Source: Klebsiella pneumoniae
Lineage (GTDB): Bacteria; Bacteroidota; Bacteroidia; Flavobacteriales; Flavobacteriaceae
Direction of reading: 5' to 3'
Assembly: GCA_943325355.2 (NCBI GenBank)
Contig: CALPPA020000005.1
Span: 1-17,716 of the forward strand
Length of the DNA: 17,716 nucleotides
Shown here: in pieces, positions 8,108 to 15,028 of the stretch
How the letters are laid out: each line of letters opens with the position of its first letter
Position numbering within the stretch: the stretch's first letter is position 1
Position numbers and translations under genes: made by a program
The notes under the pieces: model-generated
What the model was told of the DNA's origin: nothing
The model's input: only the letters and a program-made list of their open reading frames with translations
The model's database searches: none

Positions 8108-9346
8108 ATGTCAGAACTATTATTATCCCCAGAGCATCGATATGCTAAAAGAATAAATGAGAGCCTAAACGAAGACGGAAGCGAGCTTTCGATGCTGAAT
8201 TTAGGACCAACGCATCCCGCTACTCACGGTATTTTCCAAAATATCTTGTTGATGGATGGTGAAAAAATCATCGAAGCCGAACCAACTATTGGTTACATCC
8301 ATAGAGCTTTTGAGAAAATTGCCGAAAATCGTCCTTTTTACCAAATCACTCCTCTTACTGACCGAATGAATTATTGCTCATCACCTATAAACAATATGGG
8401 ATGGTGGATGACAATGGAAAAACTATTGGATATCGAAGTTCCAAAAAGAGCCCAATATTTAAGGGTAATCGTGATGGAATTAGCCAGAATCACAGATCAT
8501 ATTATCTGTAATTCGATTCTTGGAGTTGATACTGGAGCCTATACCGGTTTCTTGTATGTTTTTCAATTTAGAGAAAAAGTTTACGAAATCTACGAAGAAA
8601 TTTGTGGGGCTCGTTTAACAACCAATATGGGAAGAATGGGTGGTTTCGAAAGAGATTGGTCGCCAGAAGCCTTCCGCAAATTAGATGTGTTTTTGAAAGA
8701 TTTTCCAGTTGCCTGGAAAGAATTTGAAAATCTTTTCGAAAGAAACAGAATTTTTATTGACCGAACCGTAAACGTTGGTCCAATTACTGCCGAAATGGCA
8801 ATGGCTTATGGATTTACAGGTCCAAATCTACGTGCTGCGGGAGTTGATTATGACGTTCGAGTAGCACATCCTTATTCTTCTTATGAAGATTTCGACTTTA
8901 TTGTTCCTGTTGGAAAATCCGGTGATACTTACGACCGTTTTTGTGTTCGTAATGCCGAAGTTTGGGAAAGTTTGAGCATCATTCGTCAAGCATTGGAAAA
9001 AATGCCAGAAGGAAATGATTTCCACGCTGATGTTCCAGAATATTATTTACCTCCAAAAGAAGATGTGTATCACGATATGGAATCTTTGATATACCATTTC
9101 AAAATAGTTATGGGTGAAATTCCTGTTCCAGTGGCCGAAATCTATCACGCCGTAGAAGGCGGAAACGGAGAATTAGGATTTTATTTGGTAACCGACGGAA
9201 GCCGAACTCCATATAGATTACATTTTCGTAGACCTTGTTTTATTTATTACCAAGCTTATCCCGAAATGATAAAAGGTGCAATGCTTTCGGATGCGATTGT
9301 TATTTTGTCAAGTTTAAACGTTATTGCGGGAGAATTAGACGCATAA
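8108..9346 (+). CDS. nuoD: NADH-quinone oxidoreductase subunit D
   Basis: The 49-kDa subunit, evolved from the large subunit of [NiFe] hydrogenases, forms most of the quinone head-group pocket with NuoB. LGPTHPATHG (residues 32-41) and LTDRMNYCS (83-91) supply His40 and Tyr89, the equivalents of Thermus Nqo4 His38 and Tyr87; the 49-residue spacing is identical. The hydrogenase Ni-binding CxxC pairs are absent, as expected. RTPYRLHFRRPCF near the C-terminus is also typical. At 412 residues it is normal length. It is followed by a 108-nt spacer with a hairpin and a 20-bp repeat before nuoE. Confidence 0.97.
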   Translation: MSELLLSPEHRYAKRINESLNEDGSELSMLNLGPTHPATHGIFQNILLMDGEKIIEAEPTIGYIHRAFEKIAENRPFYQITPLTDRMNYCSSPINNMGWWMTMEKLLDIEVPKRAQYLRVIVMELARITDHIICNSILGVDTGAYTGFLYVFQFREKVYEIYEEICGARLTTNMGRMGGFERDWSPEAFRKLDVFLKDFPVAWKEFENLFERNRIFIDRTVNVGPITAEMAMAYGFTGPNLRAAGVDYDVRVAHPYSSYEDFDFIVPVGKSGDTYDRFCVRNAEVWESLSIIRQALEKMPEGNDFHADVPEYYLPPKEDVYHDMESLIYHFKIVMGEIPVPVAEIYHAVEGGNGELGFYLVTDGSRTPYRLHFRRPCFIYYQAYPEMIKGAMLSDAIVILSSLNVIAGELDA

Positions 9347-9363
9347 AATTAATTAAAAATTGA

Positions 9364-9389
9364 GAATTAAAATTTAAAGGTTTTAATTC
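9364..9389 (+). repeat. Perfect hairpin in the nuoD-nuoE spacer
   Basis: GAATTAAAA (9364-9372) and TTTTAATTC (9381-9389) are exact inverted copies around an 8-nt loop, TTTAAAGG. There is no G/C-rich stem or T-tract, so this is not a conventional terminator. It lies just before the CTTTGTG tandem repeat. Confidence 0.5.
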
Positions 9390-9402
9390 CTTGAAGATAA
9401 AT

Positions 9403-9442
9403 CTTTGTGAACTTTGTGCCTTCTTAGTGCGCTTTGTGGTTA
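9403..9442 (+). repeat. 2 x 20-bp tandem repeat with CTTTGTG cores before nuoE
   Basis: Two adjacent 20-bp units (9403-9422 and 9423-9442) agree at 14 of 20 positions. Each contains two CTTTGTG-like cores, starting at 9403, 9412, 9423 (CTTAGTG) and 9432, so spacing alternates 9 and 11 bp. I recall similar CTTTGTG-rich segments ending in GGTTAAA as dispersed repeats in Flavobacteria, but could not check this. The ATG of nuoE lies 12 nt after it. Confidence 0.6.
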
Positions 9443-9454
9443 AAAGAAATAAAA

Positions 9455-9985
9455 ATGGAAAAAACAGATTACAAACAAGAAATAAACATTACTGAAGCCT
9501 TGATGGCTCGCATCAATGAATTAATCAGTCATTATCCATCAGACAAAATAAAATCGGCATTGCTGCCTGTTTTACACGAAGTTCAAGATGCGCACGACAA
9601 CTGGTTGAGTATTGAATTGCAAGATAAAGTAGCCGAAATTCTTACCATAAAACCTATCGAAGTTTATGAAGTTGTTTCGTTTTATACGATGTATAACAGA
9701 CGCCCTATTGGCAAATATATGTTTGAATTTTGCCAAACCTCCCCATGTTGCTTAAACGGCGTTGAAGATTTAATGGACTATACCTGCGAAAAATTAGGTG
9801 TGGGAATTGGAGAAACTACTCCAGATGGACTATTTGAAGTAAGAGGTGTTGAATGTTTAGGTGCTTGTGGATATGCACCAATGATGCAACTGGGTGATTT
9901 TTACAAAGAACATCTTACCAAAGAAAAAGTAGATCAGATCATTGCTGATTGTAGAGATAATAAAATTACGTTACACGATAAATAA
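9455..9985 (+). CDS. nuoE: NADH-quinone oxidoreductase subunit E (2Fe-2S)
   Basis: The 24-kDa thioredoxin-fold subunit of the NADH-oxidising module, carrying the 2Fe-2S cluster N1a beside the FMN of NuoF. The four ligands are Cys93 and Cys98 (FCQTSPCC) and Cys134 and Cys138 (VECLGACGY), with the family spacing C-x4-C and C-x3-C. I start it at the ATG at 9455 (176 residues). The frame is open upstream to a TTG at 9434, but that lies inside the CTTTGTG repeat and would add seven unrelated residues. nuoF starts 1 nt after the stop, so the two are probably translationally coupled. Confidence 0.95.
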   Translation: MEKTDYKQEINITEALMARINELISHYPSDKIKSALLPVLHEVQDAHDNWLSIELQDKVAEILTIKPIEVYEVVSFYTMYNRRPIGKYMFEFCQTSPCCLNGVEDLMDYTCEKLGVGIGETTPDGLFEVRGVECLGACGYAPMMQLGDFYKEHLTKEKVDQIIADCRDNKITLHDK

Positions 9986-9986
9986 T

Positions 9987-11354
9987 ATGTCACAAAAAAT
10001 ATTATTAGACAAAGTAAATATTCCGGGAATCAAAACCTACGAAGTCTATCGCCAAAATGGTGGTTATGCTTCTGTGGAAAAAGCCTTAAAAACACTAACG
10101 CCTGACGAAGTGGTTGAAGAAGTGAAAACTTCAGGATTGCGTGGTCGAGGTGGAGCAGGCTTTCCAGCAGGAATGAAATGGAGTTTTATTGACAAAAAAT
10201 CAGGAAAACCTCGACATTTAGTTTGCAACGCAGACGAATCGGAGCCAGGAACTTTCAAAGACCGTTATTTGATGGAATTTATTCCTCATCTATTAATCGA
10301 GGGAATGATTACTTCGAGTTATGCTTTGGGAGCCAACCTATCTTACATTTATATTCGTGGAGAATACATGTGGATTTATAAAATTTTAGAACGTGCCATC
10401 GCCGAAGCAAAAGCTTCAGGCTGGTTAGGAAAAAATATTTTAGGAACCGGATACGATTTAGAGGTATATGTTCAAATCGGTGCCGGAGCTTACATTTGTG
10501 GAGAAGAAACAGCATTAATAGAATCCTTAGAAGGCAAAAGAGGAAATCCTCGTATCAAGCCACCATTTCCGGCAGTTTCGGGACTTTGGGCAAATCCAAC
10601 AGTGGTAAACAATGTTGAAACTATTGCAGCTGTGCCTTGGATTGTAAATAATTCTGGTGCTGATTATGCTAAAATTGGTATCGGTCGTTCTACTGGAACT
10701 AAATTAATTTCAGCTTCAGGGCACATCAAAAACCCCGGAGTTTATGAAATTGAAATGGGATTGAGCGTTTATGAATTTATGAATTCTGAAGAATATCTTG
10801 GAGGAATGAGTTCTGACCGACCTCTGAAAGCATTTGTTCCTGGCGGATCGTCTGTTCCTGTTTTACCAGCACATTTAATATATAAAACAGCTAATAACGA
10901 AGACCGCTTAATGACTTACGAAAGTTTGAGCGACGGTGGTTTTGTATCAGGTTCAATGTTAGGTTCAGGAGGATTTATTGTTTACAATGACACTTCTTGT
11001 ATCGTTAGAAATACTTGGAATTTCTCTCGTTTTTACCACCATGAAAGTTGTGGGCAATGTTCGCCTTGCCGCGAAGGAACGGGCTGGATGGAAAAAGTAT
11101 TGCACAGAATTGAAAACGGTCACGGTCGTGAAGAAGATATTGATTTGCTTTTGAACATTCAAAGTAAAATTGAAGGAAACACGATTTGTCCTTTGGGTGA
11201 TGCAGCAGCTTGGCCAGTGGCAGCAGCGATTCGTCACTTTAGAGAAGAATTTGAATACCATATTCGTTTTCCAGAAAAAATAAAAAATAGAGACCATTAT
11301 GTTGCGGAGCCTTTTGAAAGTGTAAAGCATTTAGTTTCTAAGTTAGCAGTATAA
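9987..11354 (+). CDS. nuoF: NADH-quinone oxidoreductase subunit F (NADH- and FMN-binding)
   Basis: The 51-kDa subunit where NADH is oxidised. It binds NADH and FMN and passes electrons through the 4Fe-4S cluster N3. With the start at 9987 it is 455 residues. GLRGRGGAGFPAG (about 51-63) and CNADESEPGTFKDR form the flavin/NADH site, followed by GAGAYICGEETALIESLEGK. The N3 ligands are Cys355, Cys358 and Cys361 in SCGQCSPCREG and Cys401 in NTICPLGD. I prefer the ATG at 9987, one base after the nuoE stop, over an in-frame ATG at 9942 inside nuoE: the added 15 residues resemble no NuoF, and MSQKILLDKVNIPGIKTY reads as a natural N-terminus. Confidence 0.96.
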   Translation: MSQKILLDKVNIPGIKTYEVYRQNGGYASVEKALKTLTPDEVVEEVKTSGLRGRGGAGFPAGMKWSFIDKKSGKPRHLVCNADESEPGTFKDRYLMEFIPHLLIEGMITSSYALGANLSYIYIRGEYMWIYKILERAIAEAKASGWLGKNILGTGYDLEVYVQIGAGAYICGEETALIESLEGKRGNPRIKPPFPAVSGLWANPTVVNNVETIAAVPWIVNNSGADYAKIGIGRSTGTKLISASGHIKNPGVYEIEMGLSVYEFMNSEEYLGGMSSDRPLKAFVPGGSSVPVLPAHLIYKTANNEDRLMTYESLSDGGFVSGSMLGSGGFIVYNDTSCIVRNTWNFSRFYHHESCGQCSPCREGTGWMEKVLHRIENGHGREEDIDLLLNIQSKIEGNTICPLGDAAAWPVAAAIRHFREEFEYHIRFPEKIKNRDHYVAEPFESVKHLVSKLAV

Positions 11355-11399
11355 TTTAAAAGTCAGAAGTTAGAAGTGAAAAACACTTAAACTTTTAAA
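11355..11399 (+). repeat. Two-part hairpin in the nuoF-nuoG spacer
   Basis: The outer 9-bp stem TTTAAAAGT (11355-11363) pairs exactly with ACTTTTAAA (11391-11399). An inner 5-bp stem AAGTG (11374-11378) pairs with CACTT (11384-11388) around an AAAAA loop. The left side also carries an AGAAGT-type direct repeat (AGTCAGAAGTTAGAAGT). The structure fills almost the whole 56-nt gap. It lacks a T-tract, so a role in RNA processing or stability is more likely than termination, if it has any role. Confidence 0.5.
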
Positions 11400-11410
11400 C
11401 AAGATAAGAA

Positions 11411-12460
11411 ATGAAAGTAACCATAGACGGTCAAGCGATAGAAGTAGCCCCAGGAACCACCATCCTGCAAGCAGCCAGAATGATTGGTGGAGAAGTAGTT
11501 CCTCCAGCTATGTGCTATTATTCTAAACTAAAAGGAAGCGGCGGAAAATGCCGTTGTTGTTTAGTTGAAGTTGCCAAAGGAAGTGAAGCCGACCCAAGAC
11601 CAATGCCAAAATTAATGGCTTCTTGCGTAACCGGTTGTCAAGAAGGGATGGAAGTGAACAGCAAATCTTCAGCAAGAGTGCAAGAAGCAAGAAAATCAGT
11701 GACTGAATTCTTGTTGATTAATCACCCTTTGGATTGTCCAGTTTGTGACCAAGCTGGAGAATGTGATTTGCAGAATTTAAGTTTCGAACACGGAAAATCT
11801 GAAAGTCGTTTTATAGAAGAAAAAAGAACTTTCGAACCAGAAGATATAGGCCCGAATATTCAACTGCATATGAATCGTTGCATTTTGTGTTATCGATGTG
11901 TTATGGTTGCCGACCAATTGACAGATGACCGAGTGCACGGTGTGATGGATAGAGGCGATCATTCGAATATTTCGACTTGTATTTCAAAAGCTATCGATAA
12001 TGAATTTTCAGGAAATATGATTGATGTGTGCCCAGTTGGTGCATTGACAGACAAAACTTTTAGATTCAAATCGAGAGTTTGGTTCAACAAGCCTTATGAT
12101 GCTCACAGAGACTGTCCTACTTGTTCTGGAAAAACTACAGTTTGGATGTTTGGAGACGAAATTCAACGAGTTACAGGAAGAAAAGATGAGTACCACGAAG
12201 TAGACGAATTCATTTGCAACAGTTGTCGATTTGACCATAAAGATGTGAATGATTGGATTATTGAAGGACCAAGAGAATTTGAAAAAGATTCGGTTATCAA
12301 TCAAAACAAATACTTTGGAAAATTAGAAAAAGTACAAATCAATACTGAAGAAACTATACTTTTAGGAAGAGAAGAAGACAGAAAAAAAATAAGTATGGCC
12401 GAAATTGATTACAATGAAAAAATAGATGGTAACCCAGTAAATTCTTCAAAAAATGGATAG
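11411..12460 (+). CDS. nuoG: Short-form NADH-quinone oxidoreductase subunit G (iron-sulfur part only)
   Basis: The iron-sulfur wire subunit of complex I. The ferredoxin-like N-terminus carries N1b (Cys35, Cys47, Cys50, Cys72). Next come N5 ligands in NHPLDCPVCDQAGECD (His105, Cys109, Cys112, Cys118) and N4 ligands (Cys157, Cys160, Cys163, Cys207 of DVCPVGAL). After these, Cys235-x2-Cys238 and Cys269-x2-Cys272 lie where other NuoG proteins bind N7, but in altered spacing. The protein then ends in a charged tail at residue 349; most bacterial NuoG proteins have 650-900 residues with a molybdopterin-oxidoreductase-like domain. The TAG at 12458 is not an obvious accident: the ATG of nuoH overlaps the last 8 nt, and no remnant of the missing domain follows. 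Shortened NuoG is, from memory, usual in Flavobacteriia, so I read this as a natural form, not a pseudogene. Confidence 0.93.
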   Translation: MKVTIDGQAIEVAPGTTILQAARMIGGEVVPPAMCYYSKLKGSGGKCRCCLVEVAKGSEADPRPMPKLMASCVTGCQEGMEVNSKSSARVQEARKSVTEFLLINHPLDCPVCDQAGECDLQNLSFEHGKSESRFIEEKRTFEPEDIGPNIQLHMNRCILCYRCVMVADQLTDDRVHGVMDRGDHSNISTCISKAIDNEFSGNMIDVCPVGALTDKTFRFKSRVWFNKPYDAHRDCPTCSGKTTVWMFGDEIQRVTGRKDEYHEVDEFICNSCRFDHKDVNDWIIEGPREFEKDSVINQNKYFGKLEKVQINTEETILLGREEDRKKISMAEIDYNEKIDGNPVNSSKNG

Positions 12461-13505
12461 TGCATTTATTATAGAAAAAAGTGTTGTAATCTTAGTGGTT
12501 TTTGCCGTAACGATGCTTATGGCAATGTATTCTACTTGGGCCGAAAGGAAAGTAGCAGCTTTTCTTCAGGACAGAGTTGGCCCGAATCGCGCGGGTTGGG
12601 GAGGATTATTTCAACCGCTCGCTGATGGTTTGAAACTGTTTTCGAAAGAAGAATTTACACCCAATACACCCAACAGATTTTTATTTGTTGTAGGGCCTGG
12701 AATTGCTATGTCTACTGCTTTGATGACTAGTGCTGTTATACCTTGGGGCGATCGTTTTCATCTTTTTGGAAGAGATATTTTATTACAAGCTACTGATTTA
12801 AATGTAGGAATACTCTATTTTATAGGAGTTGTTTCGTTAGGCGTTTACGGAATTATGATTGGTGGATGGGCTTCGAACAATAAATTTTCCTTGATTGGAG
12901 CAGTTCGAGCTGCCTCGCAAATGGTTTCTTATGAAGTTGCGATGGGATTGTCAATTATTGCTTTGTTGATGATGACGGGAACTTTGAGTTTAAGAGAAAT
13001 ATCCGAGCAACAATCCGGAATGAATTGGAATGTTTTTTATCAACCTCTTTCTTTTATTATATTTTTGATTTGTGCATTTGCAGAAACCAACAGAACACCG
13101 TTTGATTTACCGGAATGTGAAACTGAATTAATTGGTGGTTATCATACCGAATATTCTTCGATGAAAATGGGTTTTTATTTATTTGCTGAATATGCAAATA
13201 TGTTTATTTCATCAACACTATTGGCTGTTTTATTCTTCGGTGGGTATAATTATCCTGGAATGAGTTGGGCGGTAGAAAATTGGGGAGTGAACATTGCTAA
13301 TGTCATTGGAATGCTAGCTTTATTTATAAAATTATGTGGATTTATATTCTTTTATATGTGGGTTCGCTGGACTATTCCAAGATTTAGATACGATCAATTA
13401 ATGCATTTGGGATGGAGAATATTGATTCCATTATCTATCATTAATATTATGATTACTGGAATTGTACTTTTAAGAGTAGAAATAATGGCTTATTTAGGGT
13501 TTTAA
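12453..13505 (+). CDS. nuoH: NADH-quinone oxidoreductase subunit H
   Basis: A membrane subunit (ND1 homologue) that forms the quinone tunnel and the first part of the proton path; 350 residues with about eight hydrophobic helices. The cytoplasmic loops carry the family signatures: WAERKVAAFLQDRVGPNRAG (residues about 29-48) and QPLADGLKLFSKEE, then AETNRTPFDLPECETELIGG and YHTEYSSMKMGF with their acidic residues. The ATG overlaps the 3' end of nuoG by 8 nt (ATGGATAG), which suggests coupled translation of the two subunits. A 109-nt spacer with a structured hairpin follows before nuoI. Confidence 0.97.
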   Translation: MDSAFIIEKSVVILVVFAVTMLMAMYSTWAERKVAAFLQDRVGPNRAGWGGLFQPLADGLKLFSKEEFTPNTPNRFLFVVGPGIAMSTALMTSAVIPWGDRFHLFGRDILLQATDLNVGILYFIGVVSLGVYGIMIGGWASNNKFSLIGAVRAASQMVSYEVAMGLSIIALLMMTGTLSLREISEQQSGMNWNVFYQPLSFIIFLICAFAETNRTPFDLPECETELIGGYHTEYSSMKMGFYLFAEYANMFISSTLLAVLFFGGYNYPGMSWAVENWGVNIANVIGMLALFIKLCGFIFFYMWVRWTIPRFRYDQLMHLGWRILIPLSIINIMITGIVLLRVEIMAYLGF

Positions 13506-13519
13506 TTAAAAGAATAAAT

Positions 13520-13600
13520 GCCCTAGCCCTGATAGAATCGGTATCCTTTTGTTCTGGGGTTCAGAACAAAAGATAAAGTGAATAGCAGGACAAAGCTTCA
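13520..13600 (+). ncRNA. Structured repeat-like hairpin element between nuoH and nuoI (possible Flavo-1 RNA)
   Basis: The GCCCTAGCCCTGATAGAA block at 13520 opens a long imperfect hairpin. The apical stem pairs CTTTTGTTCTG (13546-13556) with CAGAACAAAAG (13562-13572) over a GGGTT loop. It continues below a bulged C13545 with TAT/ATA. A lower stem pairs CCTGATA (13528-13534) with TAGCAGG (13583-13589 region, one A-G mismatch). AGC (13525-13527) and GCT (13595-13597) close it. I recall near-identical CCCTAGCCCTGATAGAA...AGCAGG elements in many Flavobacterium intergenic regions, and the Rfam Flavo-1 RNA family is a plausible match; neither was checked. The structure is seen directly; the family name and any transcribed function are inference. 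A run of nine A, not T, follows, so it is not a plus-strand terminator. Confidence 0.6.
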
Positions 13601-13614
13601 AAAAAAAATAGAAA

Positions 13615-14160
13615 ATGTCAATACAAGAAATATCACTTTCTGGAAGAAAAAAAGTAGTCTCTAACAAAGAGATGACTTTTTTTGAACGAATGTATCTTTT
13701 AGCCATATTTAAAGGGTTAGCGATTACTATAAAGCACTTTTTTAGAAAAAAAGCTACCATTCAATATCCTGAACAGGTACGTGAAATGAGTCCTGTTTAT
13801 CGTGGTCAGCATATGTTGAAACGAGATGAGCTAGGTCGTGAAAACTGTACCGCCTGTGGTTTGTGTGCATTATCTTGCCCAGCTGAAGCCATCACGATGA
13901 AAGCAGAAGAACGTAAGCCTGACGAGAAACATCTATACCGCGAAGAAAAATATGCCTCGATTTATGAAATCAATATGTTGCGATGCATCTTTTGTGGATT
14001 ATGTGAAGAAGCTTGTCCGAAAGATGCTATTTATTTGACAATTTCTAAAGAATTAGTCCCTGCAAGTTACACTAGGGAAGATTTCATTTTTGGAAAAGAT
14101 AGATTAGTAATGCCACTGGATATAGCCATTCAAAATGCTCAACTTAAAAACGCTACCTAA
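13615..14160 (+). CDS. nuoI: NADH-quinone oxidoreductase subunit I (2 x 4Fe-4S)
   Basis: The 23-kDa (TYKY) ferredoxin subunit of complex I. It carries clusters N6a and N6b between NuoG and NuoB. The two binding motifs are CTACGLCALSCP (Cys78, 81, 84, 88) and CIFCGLCEEACP (Cys124, 127, 130, 134). As usual, the last cysteine of each motif probably ligates the other cluster. An amphipathic N-terminal segment (residues about 20-45) likely lies on the membrane. It is 181 residues, and nuoJ starts on the base after its stop codon. The ATG at 13615 follows a long A-run and the hairpin element. Confidence 0.96.
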   Translation: MSIQEISLSGRKKVVSNKEMTFFERMYLLAIFKGLAITIKHFFRKKATIQYPEQVREMSPVYRGQHMLKRDELGRENCTACGLCALSCPAEAITMKAEERKPDEKHLYREEKYASIYEINMLRCIFCGLCEEACPKDAIYLTISKELVPASYTREDFIFGKDRLVMPLDIAIQNAQLKNAT

Positions 14161-14700
14161 ATGATACAGATTCCTGATATAGCGAATGCATCTCTAATAC
14201 AAATTATATTTTGTGTGCTAGCCTTTATTACATTAGCCACTGCATTTTTAACAATTTACAGCAAAAATCCAATACACAGTGCTATTTATTTAGTGATTTT
14301 TTTCTTCTCGATTGCTGGACATTATTTGTTGTTGAATGCTCAATTCTTAGCCATAGTCCACGTAATTGTATATTCTGGAGCTATTATGATTTTGTTTTTA
14401 TTTACTGTAATGTTGATGAATTTAAACAAAGAAAACGAAGTGTATAAACCCAGAGTAACTCGATTAGGAGCAATTGTTTTGTTCTGCTCTATGTGTTTGG
14501 TTTTAATCGCTATTTTTATGAATTCGAAACCAATAGTAGGCGAATATATTACTACTGGAGAAGATTACCAATCTATAAAAGTATTAGGTAAAGTACTTTT
14601 AAACGAATATATGGTGCCTTTTGAATTTGCTTCTGTATTGCTTTTAGTAGCAATGATTGGATCGGTTTTATTGTCTAAAAAAGAAAAATTAGAGAAATAA
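14161..14700 (+). CDS. nuoJ: NADH-quinone oxidoreductase subunit J
   Basis: A membrane subunit (ND6 homologue) of 179 residues with about five transmembrane helices. It couples the quinone site to the antiporter-like subunits. The conserved third-helix segment [16 protein letters not shown] (residues about 67-82), with the family tyrosine near the pi-bulge, is present. Two unrelated-looking features are normal for the family: a loop of about 30 residues (122-150) between the fourth and fifth helices and a lysine-rich C-terminus (SKKEKLEK). The ATG directly abuts the nuoI stop, and nuoK starts 1 nt after its own stop. Confidence 0.95.
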   Translation: MIQIPDIANASLIQIIFCVLAFITLATAFLTIYSKNPIHSAIYLVIFFFSIAGHYLLLNAQFLAIVHVIVYSGAIMILFLFTVMLMNLNKENEVYKPRVTRLGAIVLFCSMCLVLIAIFMNSKPIVGEYITTGEDYQSIKVLGKVLLNEYMVPFEFASVLLLVAMIGSVLLSKKEKLEK

Positions 14701-14701
14701 T

Positions 14702-15022
14702 ATGGTTAATATTTTAAATCAAGTGGGTATTGAAAATTACATTTTCCTGAGCGTTATACTTTTTTGTATTGGCGTTTTTGGAGTATTGTACAGACGAAAT
14801 GCAATCATCGTATTCATGTCAATAGAAATAATGTTGAACGCAGTCAACCTATTGTTTGTAGCGTTTTCTACGTATCATCAAGACGCACAAGGACAAGTTT
14901 TTGTATTTTTCTCAATGGCTGTTGCAGCTGCCGAAGTTGCCGTTGGATTAGCAATTTTAGTTTCGATATTTAGAAATATGCATACGATTGATGTTGGGAA
15001 TTTAAAAAATTTAAAAGGATAG
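14702..15022 (+). CDS. nuoK: NADH-quinone oxidoreductase subunit K
   Basis: A small membrane subunit (ND4L homologue, related to MrpC) of 106 residues with three transmembrane helices. The two buried glutamates needed for proton transfer are present: Glu42 in [12 protein letters not shown] and Glu78 in [11 protein letters not shown], equivalent to E. coli Glu36 and Glu72 with the same 36-residue spacing. It starts 1 nt after nuoJ and ends 6 nt before nuoL, so translation is probably coupled along J-K-L. Confidence 0.96.
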   Translation: MVNILNQVGIENYIFLSVILFCIGVFGVLYRRNAIIVFMSIEIMLNAVNLLFVAFSTYHQDAQGQVFVFFSMAVAAAEVAVGLAILVSIFRNMHTIDVGNLKNLKG

Positions 15023-15028
15023 TCTTCA

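Noticed and set aside
12300..12460. Possible frameshift or premature stop truncating nuoG
   Set aside because: The frame overlaps an intact nuoH start, and no downstream sequence resembles the missing domain. The short form therefore looks native.
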